A stretch of 64,000 nucleotides of DNA from Albula goreensis (GCA_022829145.1 CM040745.1:35680406-35744405), one strand, 5' to 3'. Positions 38,601-53,600 are shown, numbered from the stretch's first letter. Numbers and translations are program-made. The notes: generated by a model not told the origin, from the letters alone.

Positions 38601-41600
38601 GTTATCACAAAACGTTTCAGAGATCCAGCTCACGCAACTGTAATTAAAGCGGGCCCGGACAGTGGCCGAATGTTTGCTTTTCCGAGATAGCGGGCTTCAA
38701 ATACCTCTGTCATCGCTCTGATCTGCGGCATCCGCAGTTCAATGGCTCCTCATATTTACACTGCTGATCTCCGAGCCGCTGAGGGATGAAACGGGACGTT
38801 TTAAATTACAATCCGCCTGGTGCTCCGACACGCATCGGAGACGTGCCTTTGAAGACTTTTTCCAGGGTGCGTGTGTGTGTGTGAACATGTACTGTACGTG
38901 TTTGTGCGTTTGTGTGCTGGAGGCGGTAGGTGTGATGAAAGTCACCTTCTACAGCAGAGGAAAAATAATATGCAAGCAAAAAACACACAATGAAGCTCTC
39001 CTGACTACCCCCCCCCCCCACCAACTCATCCAAGGCAATGCGACAGATGCTTATTAAACCGACTAATTCCATTGGGCCCCACAAAATTATCAGGGCTTTG
39101 CGCAGTTATGACGGCACACGTTGTGGGGTACGTCAAAACAGGGAGCCATGGAGGGTCCGAAACACCTTTCACGCCTCTGTCGCTGAGGAGGAGGAAGTGA
39201 TCCTATGTAAAGACATAGACGGGAGGGACACCTGCATTTCATATGCTGCAAATCAGGACCTCCAAAACTGCCTTTCAGATCCCACCTGCCTCTAATTAAA
39301 ACCTGCAGGCCAACACAAACCGCACTGCTCGTGTGTGTCCGAACGCTCCGTCCTGTCATTAGCAGAGGCAAATCTGGTCCTACCCAATTTATGTAAAGGC
39401 CATCATTCAACTATGGCTGGTAGAAAAGGAGATACGATAAACAGGAAGCGGTGGTCGTGATTTTACTGCATATAACAACAGATCTCGAAAAAGGAGCACA
39501 ATCCAGCGGTCTAAAATTACAGTCGATGGATTAAATTTGGAACCCGAATTCTGACATCATTTTAACTGTCTCTCTGTTCATTCGATAATGATTCATCTAT
39601 AAATAATTGCCATATTTTCCTCATTTCCTGATTACAGCTCTTCCTTCTGGCCGGTATTCCTCCCATGGCACCAGTAGCGAAGGCACGGCTAAAAATACTT
39701 ATGAAAAATGGATGCTGAAAGAGTATCAATGTTTCAGAAAGAGGAAATCTTCCCCTTCTCTGAAAGCATGAGGGTAGATCAGGTGTTGATTTCCCCTCAG
39801 TGCCCAAACTACACCAATTAAGACAATTAACACAATACACATTTATACTTCAGTTATTAACAGATGACATTACAGGCCTGACATCTCACACCACCAGTGA
39901 TGTAATTATGATAAACAGCATATTTTAATTACAACCATCTAACTTTTATTTATTGTGAAAAGGACACAGAGAAAAGGTAATTGGGAGGTAATTATCTTTT
40001 GGTTATAAAAACCCTCTGATTGTCATTGTTGCAACAGTCAATAAATTAGGCTGGTCTCCTGTGTGTGTGTGCACACATGGATACATCTATACACACATAG
40101 AGTATAACAGGGAAACTACTGTACATTTTCTGGTCACCCACACTTGGTGATCACAATGGATTAACCAATGGCTACACCATGGTTGGGTTATGGAGCAATC
40201 CTACGGTTTCAATCACTGGCTCACATTGGCCAATCGAAAGACATTGCTTTCTACATCAGAACATGGATTGGTTCAAAATATGAAACGGTAGTTGTGGAGA
40301 GAAGTCTTGTTCTCTCAAACAGTACCCACGATCCTCTAATCAAGCCTACATTGCCATGTCCTTCGTTGCATAAACTGAATAAAATCTGTTCTTGAAGTAA
40401 ACAAAAGGTCTTTCTTCAAATATAATGCATGCATATCTAAGTAGGGCAACAATTGCCTTTCTGTTGTGGTTTAATATTATATACTGTATCCTGGCACAGC
40501 CAACAGAACCGTATGTTACATTGTGTTTTACCGACACGTGTATTTCTTTAATTGCGCATTCGAGGCCAAATGCTTACCTGACATACTGGAAGGCTCTGGT
40601 CTGGGACCCTGATCCGTAAACCTAAAAATTTGCACAGAACAGGAAAGAGAGGCTGTAACGCACATTTATATAGTGCTGTATGCAGAGTGTGGGACTTCAG
40701 CATTCATTAGATGTAAATATAGAAATGTACATGGCAGGTGTGGGATAATCAATGACACTGTGTCCACAGCATATGGTTGCATCAAAAAAATCGATGGAAC
40801 TTATAAAAGAAATGAGGACGAGGTACGGCTCTCCGTTAATATTTCATCCTATCGCTGCTTGGCTGAATGGAAAAAGAAAAATCCATTAAATTAAATAAAA
40901 ATGTGCTCGTACTGTGCGTGCCTTTTGTTCTTTCTTTTCTTTAATGCATTATTTTTTTTCGAACTGAAAAATCATATTAGAGAGACACCCAGCTGTGGCG
41001 GTTTCTCCTAATGTTACCTATTTCAGTGGTCCACGCCAACTCAATTCTTTAAAAAAAAAAGTAAGGTGAAAGGAGAAGACAGGAGATAGTTCTTCATAAC
41101 CTCGGCGAATGTACCCTACCCTGCTACTGATAGGATGAAGGCCTGTGTTGTCCTGTGTAACAGTGAATTCTCTGTCATATGACACAACAAAGAGATGGGA
41201 AGTGGATAACAAATATGACAAGGGATTTGACAAGGGGGAGGGTGGGGCATACAAAAAGTCTCACATGTCACTCACGCATTAGCAGTGTGATCTTGAATGC
41301 TGACGTCAGAGTATTGAAATATCAATGGATATGCCACACTCCGTTGTAATGCCCACTCCTTGCTTTAAACATGCACAAACAAAAATCCCAGCATGACAGA
41401 CCAAGGCAAGGCCCCTGGTCTCGGCCATCTTGCCAGCAAACGCAAACAAAGACAGAACACCTGCTGCATGAATAAGATGATTGTTTTATAAGGAATAAGG
41501 AGGAGTGTTGTAGAAGACTGCTCAGACATGTCGGTGCTAAACACAGCCATCGACGCCGTAATTGGCCAACACGGTACAATGCGCTGCAGGCCAACTACTC

Positions 41601-44600
41601 CGACTGTGCACCACACATTGCAAAATTTTTATTAATATTCACAGAGTGTGCTCGGGACTTTTCAGCGACGGGGACAAACTTTTCTCATTTTAAATCATGT
41701 CAACATTCTTATGAGTGATGCAAACTTGGAACTGAACAGAACTTTGTAAGGTGGACCAGGGCTTTGTGGAGATGGCATTACTTTGAAACTCGATTCTCCA
41801 CGGGGGAAGATGAAAGGGAGTGTTTCCGATCAGTAATGGAAGTTCAAAAAAATTTCAGGTGACGAGCTATCAGCTTCGGTTTCAAAGGCCCTCAAATCAA
41901 CCGTTTCTCTCCCCGTGTGACGGACCTGATAACTACTCAATCATGATCACTCCTCTTTTCTGAGGATTTTGACAGAGGAATATTAAAACGATTTTTGGGT
42001 AATACATTAATTATTAATATCAAATAAAGTTTGTTTGAAAGACTACCGTCACAAAGTAAAGCCTCGGGCCTAACTTCCTTCACGGGAAGACTCTTGATAC
42101 TTTCAAAATTTGTCCTTGGGTGACAAGGTCCATTTGGTCATGCATTTAACTTTGTGCCAGGATGGTGAACGTAGCTCGATGTTCACTGTTCAGGAACGGT
42201 ATCTCACAGACAGGTGAGGGCTTCGGGGTGGGGACGGGGACGGGGACGGGGACGGGACAGGGACGGGGACGAACGTAATTTTCCCTGGAAATCACCCATA
42301 ATCCATACAAATATGCACCCATAACTGGCCCCGTGTGTACTTTAGAAGCAATCATCTTCTCCTAAGAGGGGAGATGGGAGGGGTGATGGAAGGAGGACAC
42401 CGGGAGGAACGCGTTATTGAGTGTGAACATAGTGCTATCAGTCACCTTTTTAGATTACGCAGCTGATGAGATCCGAGTAGGCCGAACCATCTCAGAGCTG
42501 TGGCTTCAAACCCCAAACACGTCCACCCCGAGCAACGTCTTTCTAACGTCCTTCTCACTATCACAGCCCGGTCTGAGACGACTGGGACGGCAGACGCAAC
42601 AGATTCCTGGCACACAGTGTGCATTCTGAGAGCTGCTTATTTTGCCAAACCCACTGAATACCAATTTCGCTCTGACAATCTGGTTCTGCGAATCGTAGGA
42701 ATGCTCCGAGCCCTCTCCCTCTACAAGCTGAACCACATGAATTTCCTTTTTCCAATCTATAGACGACCACCAAACCTGTTCTTTCCGCCTGTACACGATC
42801 ACATCAATGGCCATGAATCAACACAACATTGCTACTGTTTCATATTACAGGATATGGATTTTTCAATGCCATAGTCAATGTTTCACTGGCCATTGAGGCT
42901 AATTGTTCATGGATTGCAGATTTACTTTATTTTTTAGATATGCGTATCATATTTAAAACTTCACTCTTGATGAAACATAGACCATGGAGGGAAACATAGA
43001 GTCTAAGGTGACTGGGACTCTGTTGTGTGCAGAGTGAACAGGCTATAACACATCTGGCTGTGGAGCTCCCTTATGCTCCCAGCAACTAACCGAGCTGAAT
43101 CAAGCATTCGGCATTCATGAGTTTTTCTGTGAAAAGCCAAATGTTTTAATTGGTTGAAAGAACCACCCTCGAGTATTAGTAGCGTGTGCTAACTTTGACT
43201 GCAGAGCGCGGTAGCTTGTGCTAATTTTGACTGTGGAGCATCGGTAGCGTGTGCTAACTTTGACTGTGGAGCACTGGTAGCATTTGCTAATGCTGACTGT
43301 GTATGAATAGAGGGAGCATCAACCATGACTCTCCGGGTGCGGTGGGGTCTGACTGGGTTGCAAGGCTTACTGTGAGGGGCTCCCCCTGGAGAGCTTGCAG
43401 GATGAAGTTGCTGACGACTCGGCCGTCGTTCATGTGCATCCGGGAGCCGAAGGTGTTGAAGATCCTAGCCACCCGCACCTCCACTCCTTCCTGTGCAAGT
43501 AAAGGGAAACATAAAACTATGCTTTAAACCGTGACCTGAAATTCTCATTCACTGAAGTCATGTCAGGTGAAGACTCGCCATACAAACGAAACAAGCATTG
43601 CATCATTGCTAAGGGGGGATTTCAATGCACTGCAGCGAGAGCAGAGTGTGGAAGCTGGAAATGAACTAAAGACTCCTCTCAGACTCGCCAGAGGGAATCT
43701 GAGACCATATCCTCTCCATTTTTTATTGGGTTATAACAAAAAATGGAAAAACACAGAAGCAGAGAAAAAACAAGAGGGTGGGGGGTAAACGAAATCATAA
43801 AAAGGAGCTGATATGGGCTAAATACGCTACAAATAAAGAGACTTGACAGTTCAATTAAAACAGAGGAGTTGGTGGTGACACTCAGGGCTGATATACAGAC
43901 AGACAATTTGGGTTTTTTGTTTAGCTTTGAGTCTTGCGACTCAAAGTCCGTGTCCCAGCCACCCCATTCGCGTTTATGGCTTCGGCGACGAAGCAATGGG
44001 CAAATTTGCGACAGAATGGCGCATTTCACAACCAACATGAAAGCAGTTTATTGTGAATGGAAATATTCTGAGACCAGAATTACATTTAGTACAACAGTAT
44101 GTCTACTAACAGTAGTATTCCCAGACCAGTTTCCATTAGGAAAAATTAGGACCACTTTTCTAAAGGCAACCAAGATTTTCTCTGGATAACTGTACAGTTT
44201 TGGTTTATTTTGATAACTGCAACAGGGATTTATTTGACTGAAACAACACAGTAGTGGCAGAAAAAATAACATTTTCTTTTAATCTTTCCAGTCAACATTT
44301 GGAAATGTGCGTCCCAGCAACTGAAGCACTGTGCATATCTAATATTGGGGTTTGGTTTATGATATGATGAAAATAAGTGTCAAAAATATGCAAAAATGTG
44401 GAACATCACTAGAGGGAGCATATCTTTGAAGCAATTTATGTGAAAAATATTAAACAGCAGTCTTAGCCCATATGACAGAATTTCAGTATCAAGTACTCAC
44501 ACCCCTCATCAGTAAACCATGCTCATCTGCTGGACATCCTTGGAGCCACAATGCAGAAGCACAACAAACAACTTTGCGGACAGTGACATTTGCAAGTACA

Positions 44601-47600
44601 CCAGCCTTTGAAAGCGCCAGATTTGTTGCCATGTTGTGGTTTATTGTTCTATGGCTCTGATAGCTAAAGCATTGATAACATTTACATTCGACTGCGCTTT
44701 TGGTGGTGGAAATGGAACGGTGACAAAAAAATCTGCGCTATAATGTTAATTGACATAGAAAATCTTAAATCTTATTTGCTGCGATCTGGATGTGGATTCT
44801 GACACGGGTGGATATGAATTATTTGTTTGCATGGGAACAGAGATTACATGCAGCTTACAGTAATGTTGTATATGGAACAAATCATTACGCTTATGTGAGA
44901 AGCCTGCTGTAAATACAGAGGGGATTGTTGAGCTCAGAGCCGACAGACAGACAGAATGTTCTTGTTTATATGGCAGGTGAGCAAATACCCAGAATCCTTT
45001 TCTCACACAATACGAAAAACAATGAGCTAGACGACCTGAACTGCAGATGAAGCGAATTAAGCTGGCGGCACTCTGCGAAAGCTGTTTGGCACGCGGCTCG
45101 GACTGGCACGTCTGTTCCCCGCGGGCTGGGTAACGTTCTGTCCCAGCGAAGCGAAGCGGTCCGTCCAACATAAACACGACCGGGGAGGTTGAGAAGACAT
45201 CCGTTGGGAAGGAGCGGATGATATGGCCTGGTTAATTTGCAAAAAAAAAAAAAAAAAAAGTGCAGTTCTACCACGTTGACAGAGCTTGGTCATGGCCAAC
45301 TGCTGTTTGGAGGAAAAAGAGGGATGAGTATGTGAGAGAGAATAGATGGAAAAAGAAGATGAAGTGTGTAATTATTTGAGGAAATGAGAATCCCCCCCTC
45401 CCCCACCCCAATGACCTGCTCCTCCTCTCCCCTCATCCTCCTGGACATAAAAGGTCTAGTGTCATGTTCGTGCTCTCCCTAAATGTCACGGACCCCTTTC
45501 TTCTTAAAACAAAGGGACAGGGGAGACATCTAGTACCACCCGGGGGACAGCTTCCCCAAACCGTTCCTCTTCAGTGGCAGGAGGCCACGGTGGACGCCGG
45601 GCAACCTGACCTTCCGTGCCGCGGACGTCTCGGAGCTCTGCCTGGCGGCGTTTCGCTCTGGCGAAGCGGGGTTTCGGGATAACATGCGAGGCAGAGACAG
45701 GCACAGTCCGGGATTTAAGAACGGCGCATGTGGAGCGGAGAGGGGGTCCGCCGTGATCCTGTTATCCGCCTCAGAATTCAGCGCCGATCGGGGAAATAAA
45801 GAGGACGCAATATGGGAAAACAACATGAGATCCCAGCTAGGGGTATGGGGGCTAGCAGCCGAGGTTGTCCTTACTGCAGGGTACACTTTCATACATGCTT
45901 TTTGGAAGGACAGTTTTACACATGTTTTCATATGCCTGCATTGAACGACTGGTAAGGATTTTCAGAGAGGAGAGAGTTCTCAAACTAATGATCAAAAATA
46001 CAAAAAATACAAAAAGATATCAAAAACACAAAAAATATCTTGTCATATGTAATAGAGAACATATGTAATACGTTCCATCAGAATCAGTTTTCAGTTCAAC
46101 TGATTAAAATGCAGATATGACTCATGGCACCAATCACACATTGCCCGTGTCATCAAAGGAAGTCAAAGTCAGCGTATAATCAGTTAATGAGTCTTGCAAG
46201 TGCCCTGATGACCAGGAATGGGTACTATAACGAGAAGAGTCAGGATCTTTTTCTCTGTAAGACACCCGAAGACCCCTAAAATTACTGATTATTGAGAAAG
46301 ACATGTATGAATTCTCATTACCCGGCAAAATCCCATTTCTGTTCAGTGACAGACTTCAGTGCAGTGCTAGATCCCCGAGAGACTGTGCGCTTGTGTAGAG
46401 TTTGTTAATGGCTGCTATGTTTGTGTACTGTGTGGGTGTGTATTTTTGTTTTGTGTACACTGCGTGTTTGAGTGAGTGACTGTATGCAGTTTGTATGTAC
46501 TATGGGTTCGCTTATACATTTTATATGCAGCCCATGTTCGTGAGTTCGTGTTTGTGCATATCTCTTATGTACAGTGCATGATTACGCGTACTGCGTGGCC
46601 TTCGAAATAGAACCCAGCATCCCCAGATACCCCAGATGTACATTTTTAAAATGAGGACAGACACCTCTGCAACGATTTTGTACTTGGTTTTCAGGAGAGA
46701 TGGCAAATTCGAATGAACAGCAGGAAGTGCAGAATGATTCCCTGTTGAAACCTAGGTTGTTACTATGCGCATTTTGCATTGGAATGGACCTGTGAAGGTC
46801 ACTCGGCGTCCTAAAAGGAAATCAAGCAGAGGGGAGGCAAAGACCTCCCTAATTTATATTAATTTAAAAGGCTACGCTTACTAAATTAGCTAATATATGA
46901 CTCACGATCGCATGTCAAGGATATCTGGGATTGACTTTAACATGCTTGGCAGGATTTACGTCAATCTGCACAGTGGTTTGCCTCTTAAAAGATGCTTGCC
47001 CAGCCCAATAAATCGCTGGAAGGGTTGGAACGATCTTCATGTATGTGTATTTTATCCTGTACCTGGGCAAACAGAATGATGTGCGCTTGCTCATCTTTCA
47101 CATCAGAGATCTTTACTTTTTTTCTCATGAACATGGACTTTAAACAAACAAACTGTGGTATTGACGAAAGCGACTGATTTCAAATTCTTTTTGGATTTAT
47201 TAGATAGGGTCAAAATTATATCACAGAAAAGAAAACCTGTCAAAGGTTTTTTTAGCAGAAAAGTGATTCCTCTACACTGTTTTCTCCAAGCAGATTGGTT
47301 GAATTCAGCCTTCAGTCAAAGTAATGCAATGTAACAGGAGAGCTAACACCGACTGTGAGGGAGGGGTGTCTCTCTACAAAGACAACAGAAAGCATATGTG
47401 CGTCTGTCGCAGTTTAGTCAGAATCACATCTATTTTGGTCACGTTTTAGTCATTTTTAATCGAATCATTAAAAACTCTCACCTTCCACTGAGACCACACA
47501 CACACACAACCTAATTAATTCAATAAATTAATTTGTGTGTGCTGGACCTTGAATGTGTACTAGATCAACTACATTGGGGGTCTGAGTAAACTACTAAATT

Positions 47601-50600
47601 AATCAGTGAATGCGAGACATGTAGTATATATGATTGTTGAGGTCAGATTTCTTATTAGTCTTTGACATCAGATAAAATAAAAGGTCCCTGTACCAATTCT
47701 TGCTCCCATACTTTATGGAGAATAACGCCGTTACATCAATGCTCTTCTGCCCAATGGACTAACTCAACTGCATTGCGCAGCTTGTTGAAAGAGTTAGCCA
47801 CCCAAGATCTTTGAGTGAAAGCGATGGATAGCAGGGAGCACAGCCTACACCTTCAAGTTTCGTCAGAGATGCCCTCAGTGATAGCTGGCATGCCCTGCTC
47901 TTTCCCTCAGGTTGACACAGTTGAAAAAGGTTGGTAGCTTTCAACTTCTGCCTCAGAATCTCCAAAGTACTTAAATTGCTTGACTGTCAGTGAAATCCTC
48001 CAGTTTCTCCAAAAAAATTCAGCCATGCTTACTGTCTGTGTAACTACTCGCTGTGTTCTGGATTCACTATCACACAGAAACCTTGTTGTTCAATTTCAGC
48101 CTATCAAAGGTTTCAGTATGCATTGTGTCCTGTCTTTAAACCACGTTTGACTCTTGTTTGCAATCACTACACACTAACTGCAATGTACCTGCTTCCCTGC
48201 CAAGGGGATACAGCTAAAGTAATCAACCAAGCATAAAAGGATCCCCCCTCCAACACAGGTGGGTTCACTACCAAACGCAAAGTGCTTTTACAGGTTTTAT
48301 TGGGACGGAATGAAGCCTGGCTCATGAGGATACACCCGAGGCTACTTCACACGTACGCCACAAAGTACCCTTACAGTGCATTGGAGCATAGCCTGTTCGG
48401 ATGCTAGCACAAAACACACACTGTCATGTTATACAACATGAATCTACTAATTTAATGTGTGACTTCTCAGAACAGTTCTATGATGGCGTAACATGTTGGC
48501 TGCTATGCAATACAACAATATGGCCTAAAGAAACAGTATCACCCGCATTTAGAGTTACAAAACAAATAATTAGATGCTGTCCATTAAAAAGACATGCCTA
48601 GCAGGCCTGATAACTCAGCTGCATGGAAGATTCTACGGACGTCATCATGTCATGAATAGAATCCTTGCATGACGTGAAAGTTATTTTATTACGAAGACCC
48701 TAATTACTGGATTATTTACCCCCAAAGTGCCGATGTGGCTTTGGCTGCAGTCATCTGACATTTGTCAGTGGCATACGTCAGATATCAGACTGCCAACAAT
48801 CCTTGGTTCAATTGGGTTTATTGTCCAGGGCTGGCCTGTCCCCAAAAACAAACCCAGGTGCAAGTCAGTGTGTTATACTTTGTTTATCGGTTTTAACCTT
48901 ACCATGTATTTGGACGTGTTTGGCTGTTCCAAAGTTTTAGGCATGTATTTTGGATGTGTAGCTGTTAAACACTTATGGCCCATACCATTTTTTTCAGAAC
49001 GACTTTGTCTAATTGGAAATATTCTGAGCTGTGTACAGTAAATTAGGAATTAGATATTCCTTTTTTCCTTTTTCTATGAGGTACAGTTATTCTCTTACAT
49101 CAAAGAGCCACCTCTATTGGACTTTCTATAACTGTATAGACAATTATAATACAGAACTGAAATATACAGCACAAAATGAACCAATAACGCACATAAGCGA
49201 ATACCTTGAATAAAATCTGGAAATATTTTATATAGTATATTCCACGCTGATATTAAAAGCTGGCAAAAGCCTTAAGAGGCATAAAAACAAACAGATGTAA
49301 CAATGATGCAACAAAGTCCTGTGGCCAATCAAATGAGAGAAAAGCTAATTTCAATTTACTGTGTGGTTCCTGAACAGGACTGAATTGCCTTGCAAGGCAA
49401 TCTTGTCACAGCTGCCAATATGTACCTTACTAATGCCATGAGAATTTCATGACAGCACGAACAGTGAAAATAGAACCCCTCATTCTACGATACAAATTCA
49501 TTCAACTTCTGTCCGTGACACAGTCGGCTCATGTAAAAATTGACCTGTGATGCATTCCATGTCTATTTTTAGTACGTTGGTGGAAAGTACATTTTCTGCC
49601 TATTTGCACACTGACAGATTAGCTTCGAATGATTTGTATCACTGTCTTTATGAAAAATGTACCTGAGGTTAAAACACGATTAAAATGTCTGAGGCTAATT
49701 ATAACATAGTCGCCCATCGGGTATGACTCAGACCGGGGGTAAGCGGCAATCGGGCATGAGCGGTTTTGTCCAGCGACGGCGGGAGGGTGGGTGGGTTTTT
49801 AACGTCTGCTGGCGGTCCTCCTCATGATTCTCCGGGCACAAACAGGCACCGACCGTCAAGAGTTAAAGACGTGCTGGAGCATCGGGGGAGGGCAAACTCC
49901 TCACCTGCAGCGACCCCCGGGCCTGTGGGTGAATGTGTGGAGAGCTGCTGATTTCAAATTAGGCAGAAAAACAATATTTGTTCACATGAATGACAAACAT
50001 GAGTTTCATTTTCCAAAATGTGGAGGCCTGATAGGAATAGTTGGTGATTTTGTGAGAGTTAATGGCGATGACCTCAAAGGCAGTGTCAATAACAGGCATG
50101 ACACCGTATGGTGCCAACACCGCTGCAGGTGGTGAAAAACAATATCATTCACCAGATTTCAAAAACTCTCGGGGTCCGTCATTCCTGACTTTCCTAGTTC
50201 TGACACACTTTGAGCCACTTTTGAACCAGAAACAAAAATATACACTTTGAGTCTGAGTATGAGAGACTAACAAACTGGGAAGTTATGAATCCAGTAAAAT
50301 ACTGAATTTTCATTTTGTAGGGGAGCTGTGACAATGTGACACCGTGCTGCTCGGTGACCAAATCCCCAACAGAAGTACGCCTCCCAAGTCACACCATAGG
50401 ATTACCACAGGAAATATGAAAATTATTTTATGAAAATGAAATTATTTTGGGAAAAAAAATAACTGAAAAATGATAATATGGAAAAAAGACACCTCATTAT
50501 ATTGCCTTCCTCTTTACCAGTGCCACAGGACAGCTGTTGGATGGAATCACACCATTGAGTAAATTCACCTTTGACACTATGACAACAGCATTAACAGGGC

Positions 50601-53600
50601 CTAGCTTTTAAGCCTGCTTAACATGTAGTGGCTTGGTTCTGCTACAGGGATGATTAACACGGGGGGATGGAATGGATATTTTATCTAAGCGCGTAGTGCT
50701 TCCCTTCCATACTCTCCACCTAATACAATGACATTGTGAGGGCTGGGGATGCGGACATATTAGCTAAGTGGGAAAGATGGGGTGAAGCGTGAGAGACACA
50801 GAAACAAGATGAAAGCATAGCTGGGACATGACCGTGTATCACCCGGGAAGCAAAACTAGGGCGAATCCGGGTTTCTAACGTCTTGCATGAGGTGCCATAC
50901 ATCCAAACTCCTTAAATCTATTGCCAGCTGTTATCAGACAGTTCGACACAAGGTGCTGGCACGTGTACACTCCTTCATATATGGTATTAAAACCTGAATA
51001 TTTGATACTGAAGAAGAGAAAAGTGGCAGCTTGTTTAGAAACAGCATGCCAGAAGTCCTTTTCTTTGTGAGTCTGGACATCTAGCTGTTACATAAACTCA
51101 TGAATTAAAAAAAGGACCATTCTGGCATCAGAACTATTGCCTAAAGCGTGTTCCTTGCCTCAAAGCTACAAATGGACCCATTGCATATAAGCGTAGCAAG
51201 TGTACAAAGGATGATGTAGTCAAATGTGTAAATGCCAAACCAGTCAACAAGAGTGTTACATATTCATCACCCAGTCTTCTAACTCAAACATTTTTTTCAT
51301 ATTTAAATCCACTTTGCAACAAAATTATCCTAACGTAGCGACAACAACAGGAAAGAAAAGTGTCCTTTTGTCTTGAAGTCACTCAAATGTCACTATTGTA
51401 CACTAAAAGGAGGGGAGGAAATGGCACGTATCATTTATGGCATCCAAATCAATATTTCAACTTGAGGGATAATTACAGATGGGAGAAAGGTCAATTTCTT
51501 CGGCTGAAATACCACCAAAGAATCTTTACCCATTACCTAGAATGCATAAGCCAGGTATGTGTTTGTGTGTATGGATGGGTGGAGTACAGAGAAAGAAATA
51601 ATTATGTGTGTAGAAGGTGGGCAGAGAAGATCTAGTCTAAAACTGGGAATTGTGGGAATATAAAGACCCTGAAGGTGACTGCACTGCAGATATGACTCAT
51701 TTTACACCCAACCTGAAACATGACATTACATTAATTTAGGGGAGACTCTTATCTAGACTGACTTACAATGACTGTGTGACCCACATGTGTAATGTAAGCC
51801 CATGATTAAAATGCAAAAGTTAGTCATCAGTGAAGAGGAACACGATTTCTAGGCTAATTTGTATCTGAAACTCATTATTCTTAAATTTAAGTCCACGATT
51901 AAAAAGCAAAAGTTGTGCATCAGTGAAGACGAACACAATTTCTAGGCTAATTTGTATCTGACACTCATTATTCTTAAAACAGCAACTTCAGTCTACCGTC
52001 GAACTGTTTCTCAAAGGATACTGGACCATGCTTCAAGAGGAATACGCCCAGTTATCTGAGAGATGAAGTGAAAATAAACTTTGTGCTCAAAATTTTAAAA
52101 CTGTCAAGAAAGTTTCAAACATGATCAGACTGGTGATTGGGGAGATCATGAAAAGCATTTGACAATATTTGTGTCCATGTGGCACTCTCTGATTGGTGGT
52201 TTTATAACTGCTTGAACCCCTATTACATAACAATCAAAGTTCTCCCTCTATTATTGATACGCAGAACCATACTTAGATATTCCTTGAATTATTGAAAAAG
52301 AGGAAAAAAAACTTTTCATCATTTGATGAGAACACACTTTTCCTGGAGTTACGAAACATTTTTGTCTCTACACAGATACAGACATTTGCTGATGCTAAAT
52401 CAAACACAAATACAGTAATGTTAACCATCTGCAGATTACACGACCATAGCATTAATGTACATGGCATGACACTAGTTACATACTGATGGAGCTACAAATT
52501 TTCTCCAGATACCTCTGTAGGGATTTTTCCTTCTTGTAAGTAAGACTTGTAATTTTAAAATGTAAGGTGTTTGCAGTATGAAACATACTGGGTAAAAGAA
52601 AGGCAGATCAATTAGCAAAATGGTGTGGTTTGGGTACAAGCTTTATACCCCAACCCTGACATAAAATGCTGACATAAAACACAGACTCCTGTTTCTGACT
52701 GGTTACCAAGGAGACAAATGGACATTATTGTAGATCCATGGTTTGAGGCTTCAAACCTTTCCTTCCTCTATGTCATGGGAAAGGACAGAGATATCACATC
52801 TTATACAGTATCCCAAATCACTCAAATATACACAAATCCAGTCTTGAGTTCACACCCCTGTGTCTCACAGTCTCAGGAACAAAGGTGTGGTGAGGAAGGC
52901 AAACGATGATCATTCAGGAAAAGGCAAGCTAATCAACTCCTTTGATTTTAACCCCCCCTTAATCATTGTTTGTATTCGGTGACCATCCAAGAACATTAAG
53001 CAGGCATTGCATTTTTCCTTACACTTCACATTTTGCAACCAACTCAATCACAGCCTCACATATATCTTCCAGATATATCAATACAAAAACAATGTACGAA
53101 TGTTCCTTTGCTCCAGTTATCTCCTTCAGATTTTGCTCGGCAATAAATCAGTCAGTCAACAGAGAAAGAATAACCCCTGAAAGGGCACAATATACAGCTA
53201 TGTAACTACACTGCTATACACACACCATCCCTACAAATACATTATGCCAAGATAAAACGCAATGTGGCAATTAGCCTCAAAGCTAAACATTACTATGCTC
53301 AATTAGTACACCGGAAAACACATATACTTCAGCGCAATTTAAATTATTTAATTCAAAGATGAACCGAACTCCGCTCATTAAGGAGTTCTGATCAGCTTCT
53401 GTTTGCGCAGTCTAAATAAAAAAGACGGCGTAGCTTTAAGAGAGAGATCGCTTGCACGCGACCCCGGTTTGAGCATTTGCATTCCATGTGCTGCCGCTGT
53501 ATTGGGATTCTGTCTTTTCTCATGATTTGAGAAATGGTAGAGGGACTGTTTTCTGTTACGAAAGAGCTTGCTGAGCGCAGGAGATTTTTTTTTTTCTACC

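Larger units (their letters stand above)
27338..40577 (-). other. uxs1: uxs1 large intron (13.2 kb)
   Basis: It separates the 44-nt exon from the next exon. It contains a SINE copy (31640-31796), a hAT-type MITE (32505-32939), a CT/AC microsatellite (35541-35600), a G-quadruplex tract (38336-38357), a C run (39008-39019) and CpG-dense patches at about 28970-29330, 30780-30960 and 32140-32460. Open frames up to 142 codons occur but have no recognisable motif. No nested gene is supported. Confidence 0.85.
40622..43370 (-). other. uxs1: uxs1 intron (2.7 kb)
   Basis: GT-AG intron between the 120-nt and 44-nt exons. It contains a GGGGAC hexamer repeat (42224-42271) and a 33-bp minisatellite (43178-43301). 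No nested gene is seen. Confidence 0.9.

Noticed and set aside
43925..43946. 9-bp stem hairpin CTTTGAGTC-TTGC-GACTCAAAG
   Set aside because: Too short to be informative and without context.
49384..49401. 18-bp perfect palindrome ATTGCCTTGCAAGGCAAT
   Set aside because: A palindrome of this size can occur by chance in 64 kb and nothing around it suggests function.
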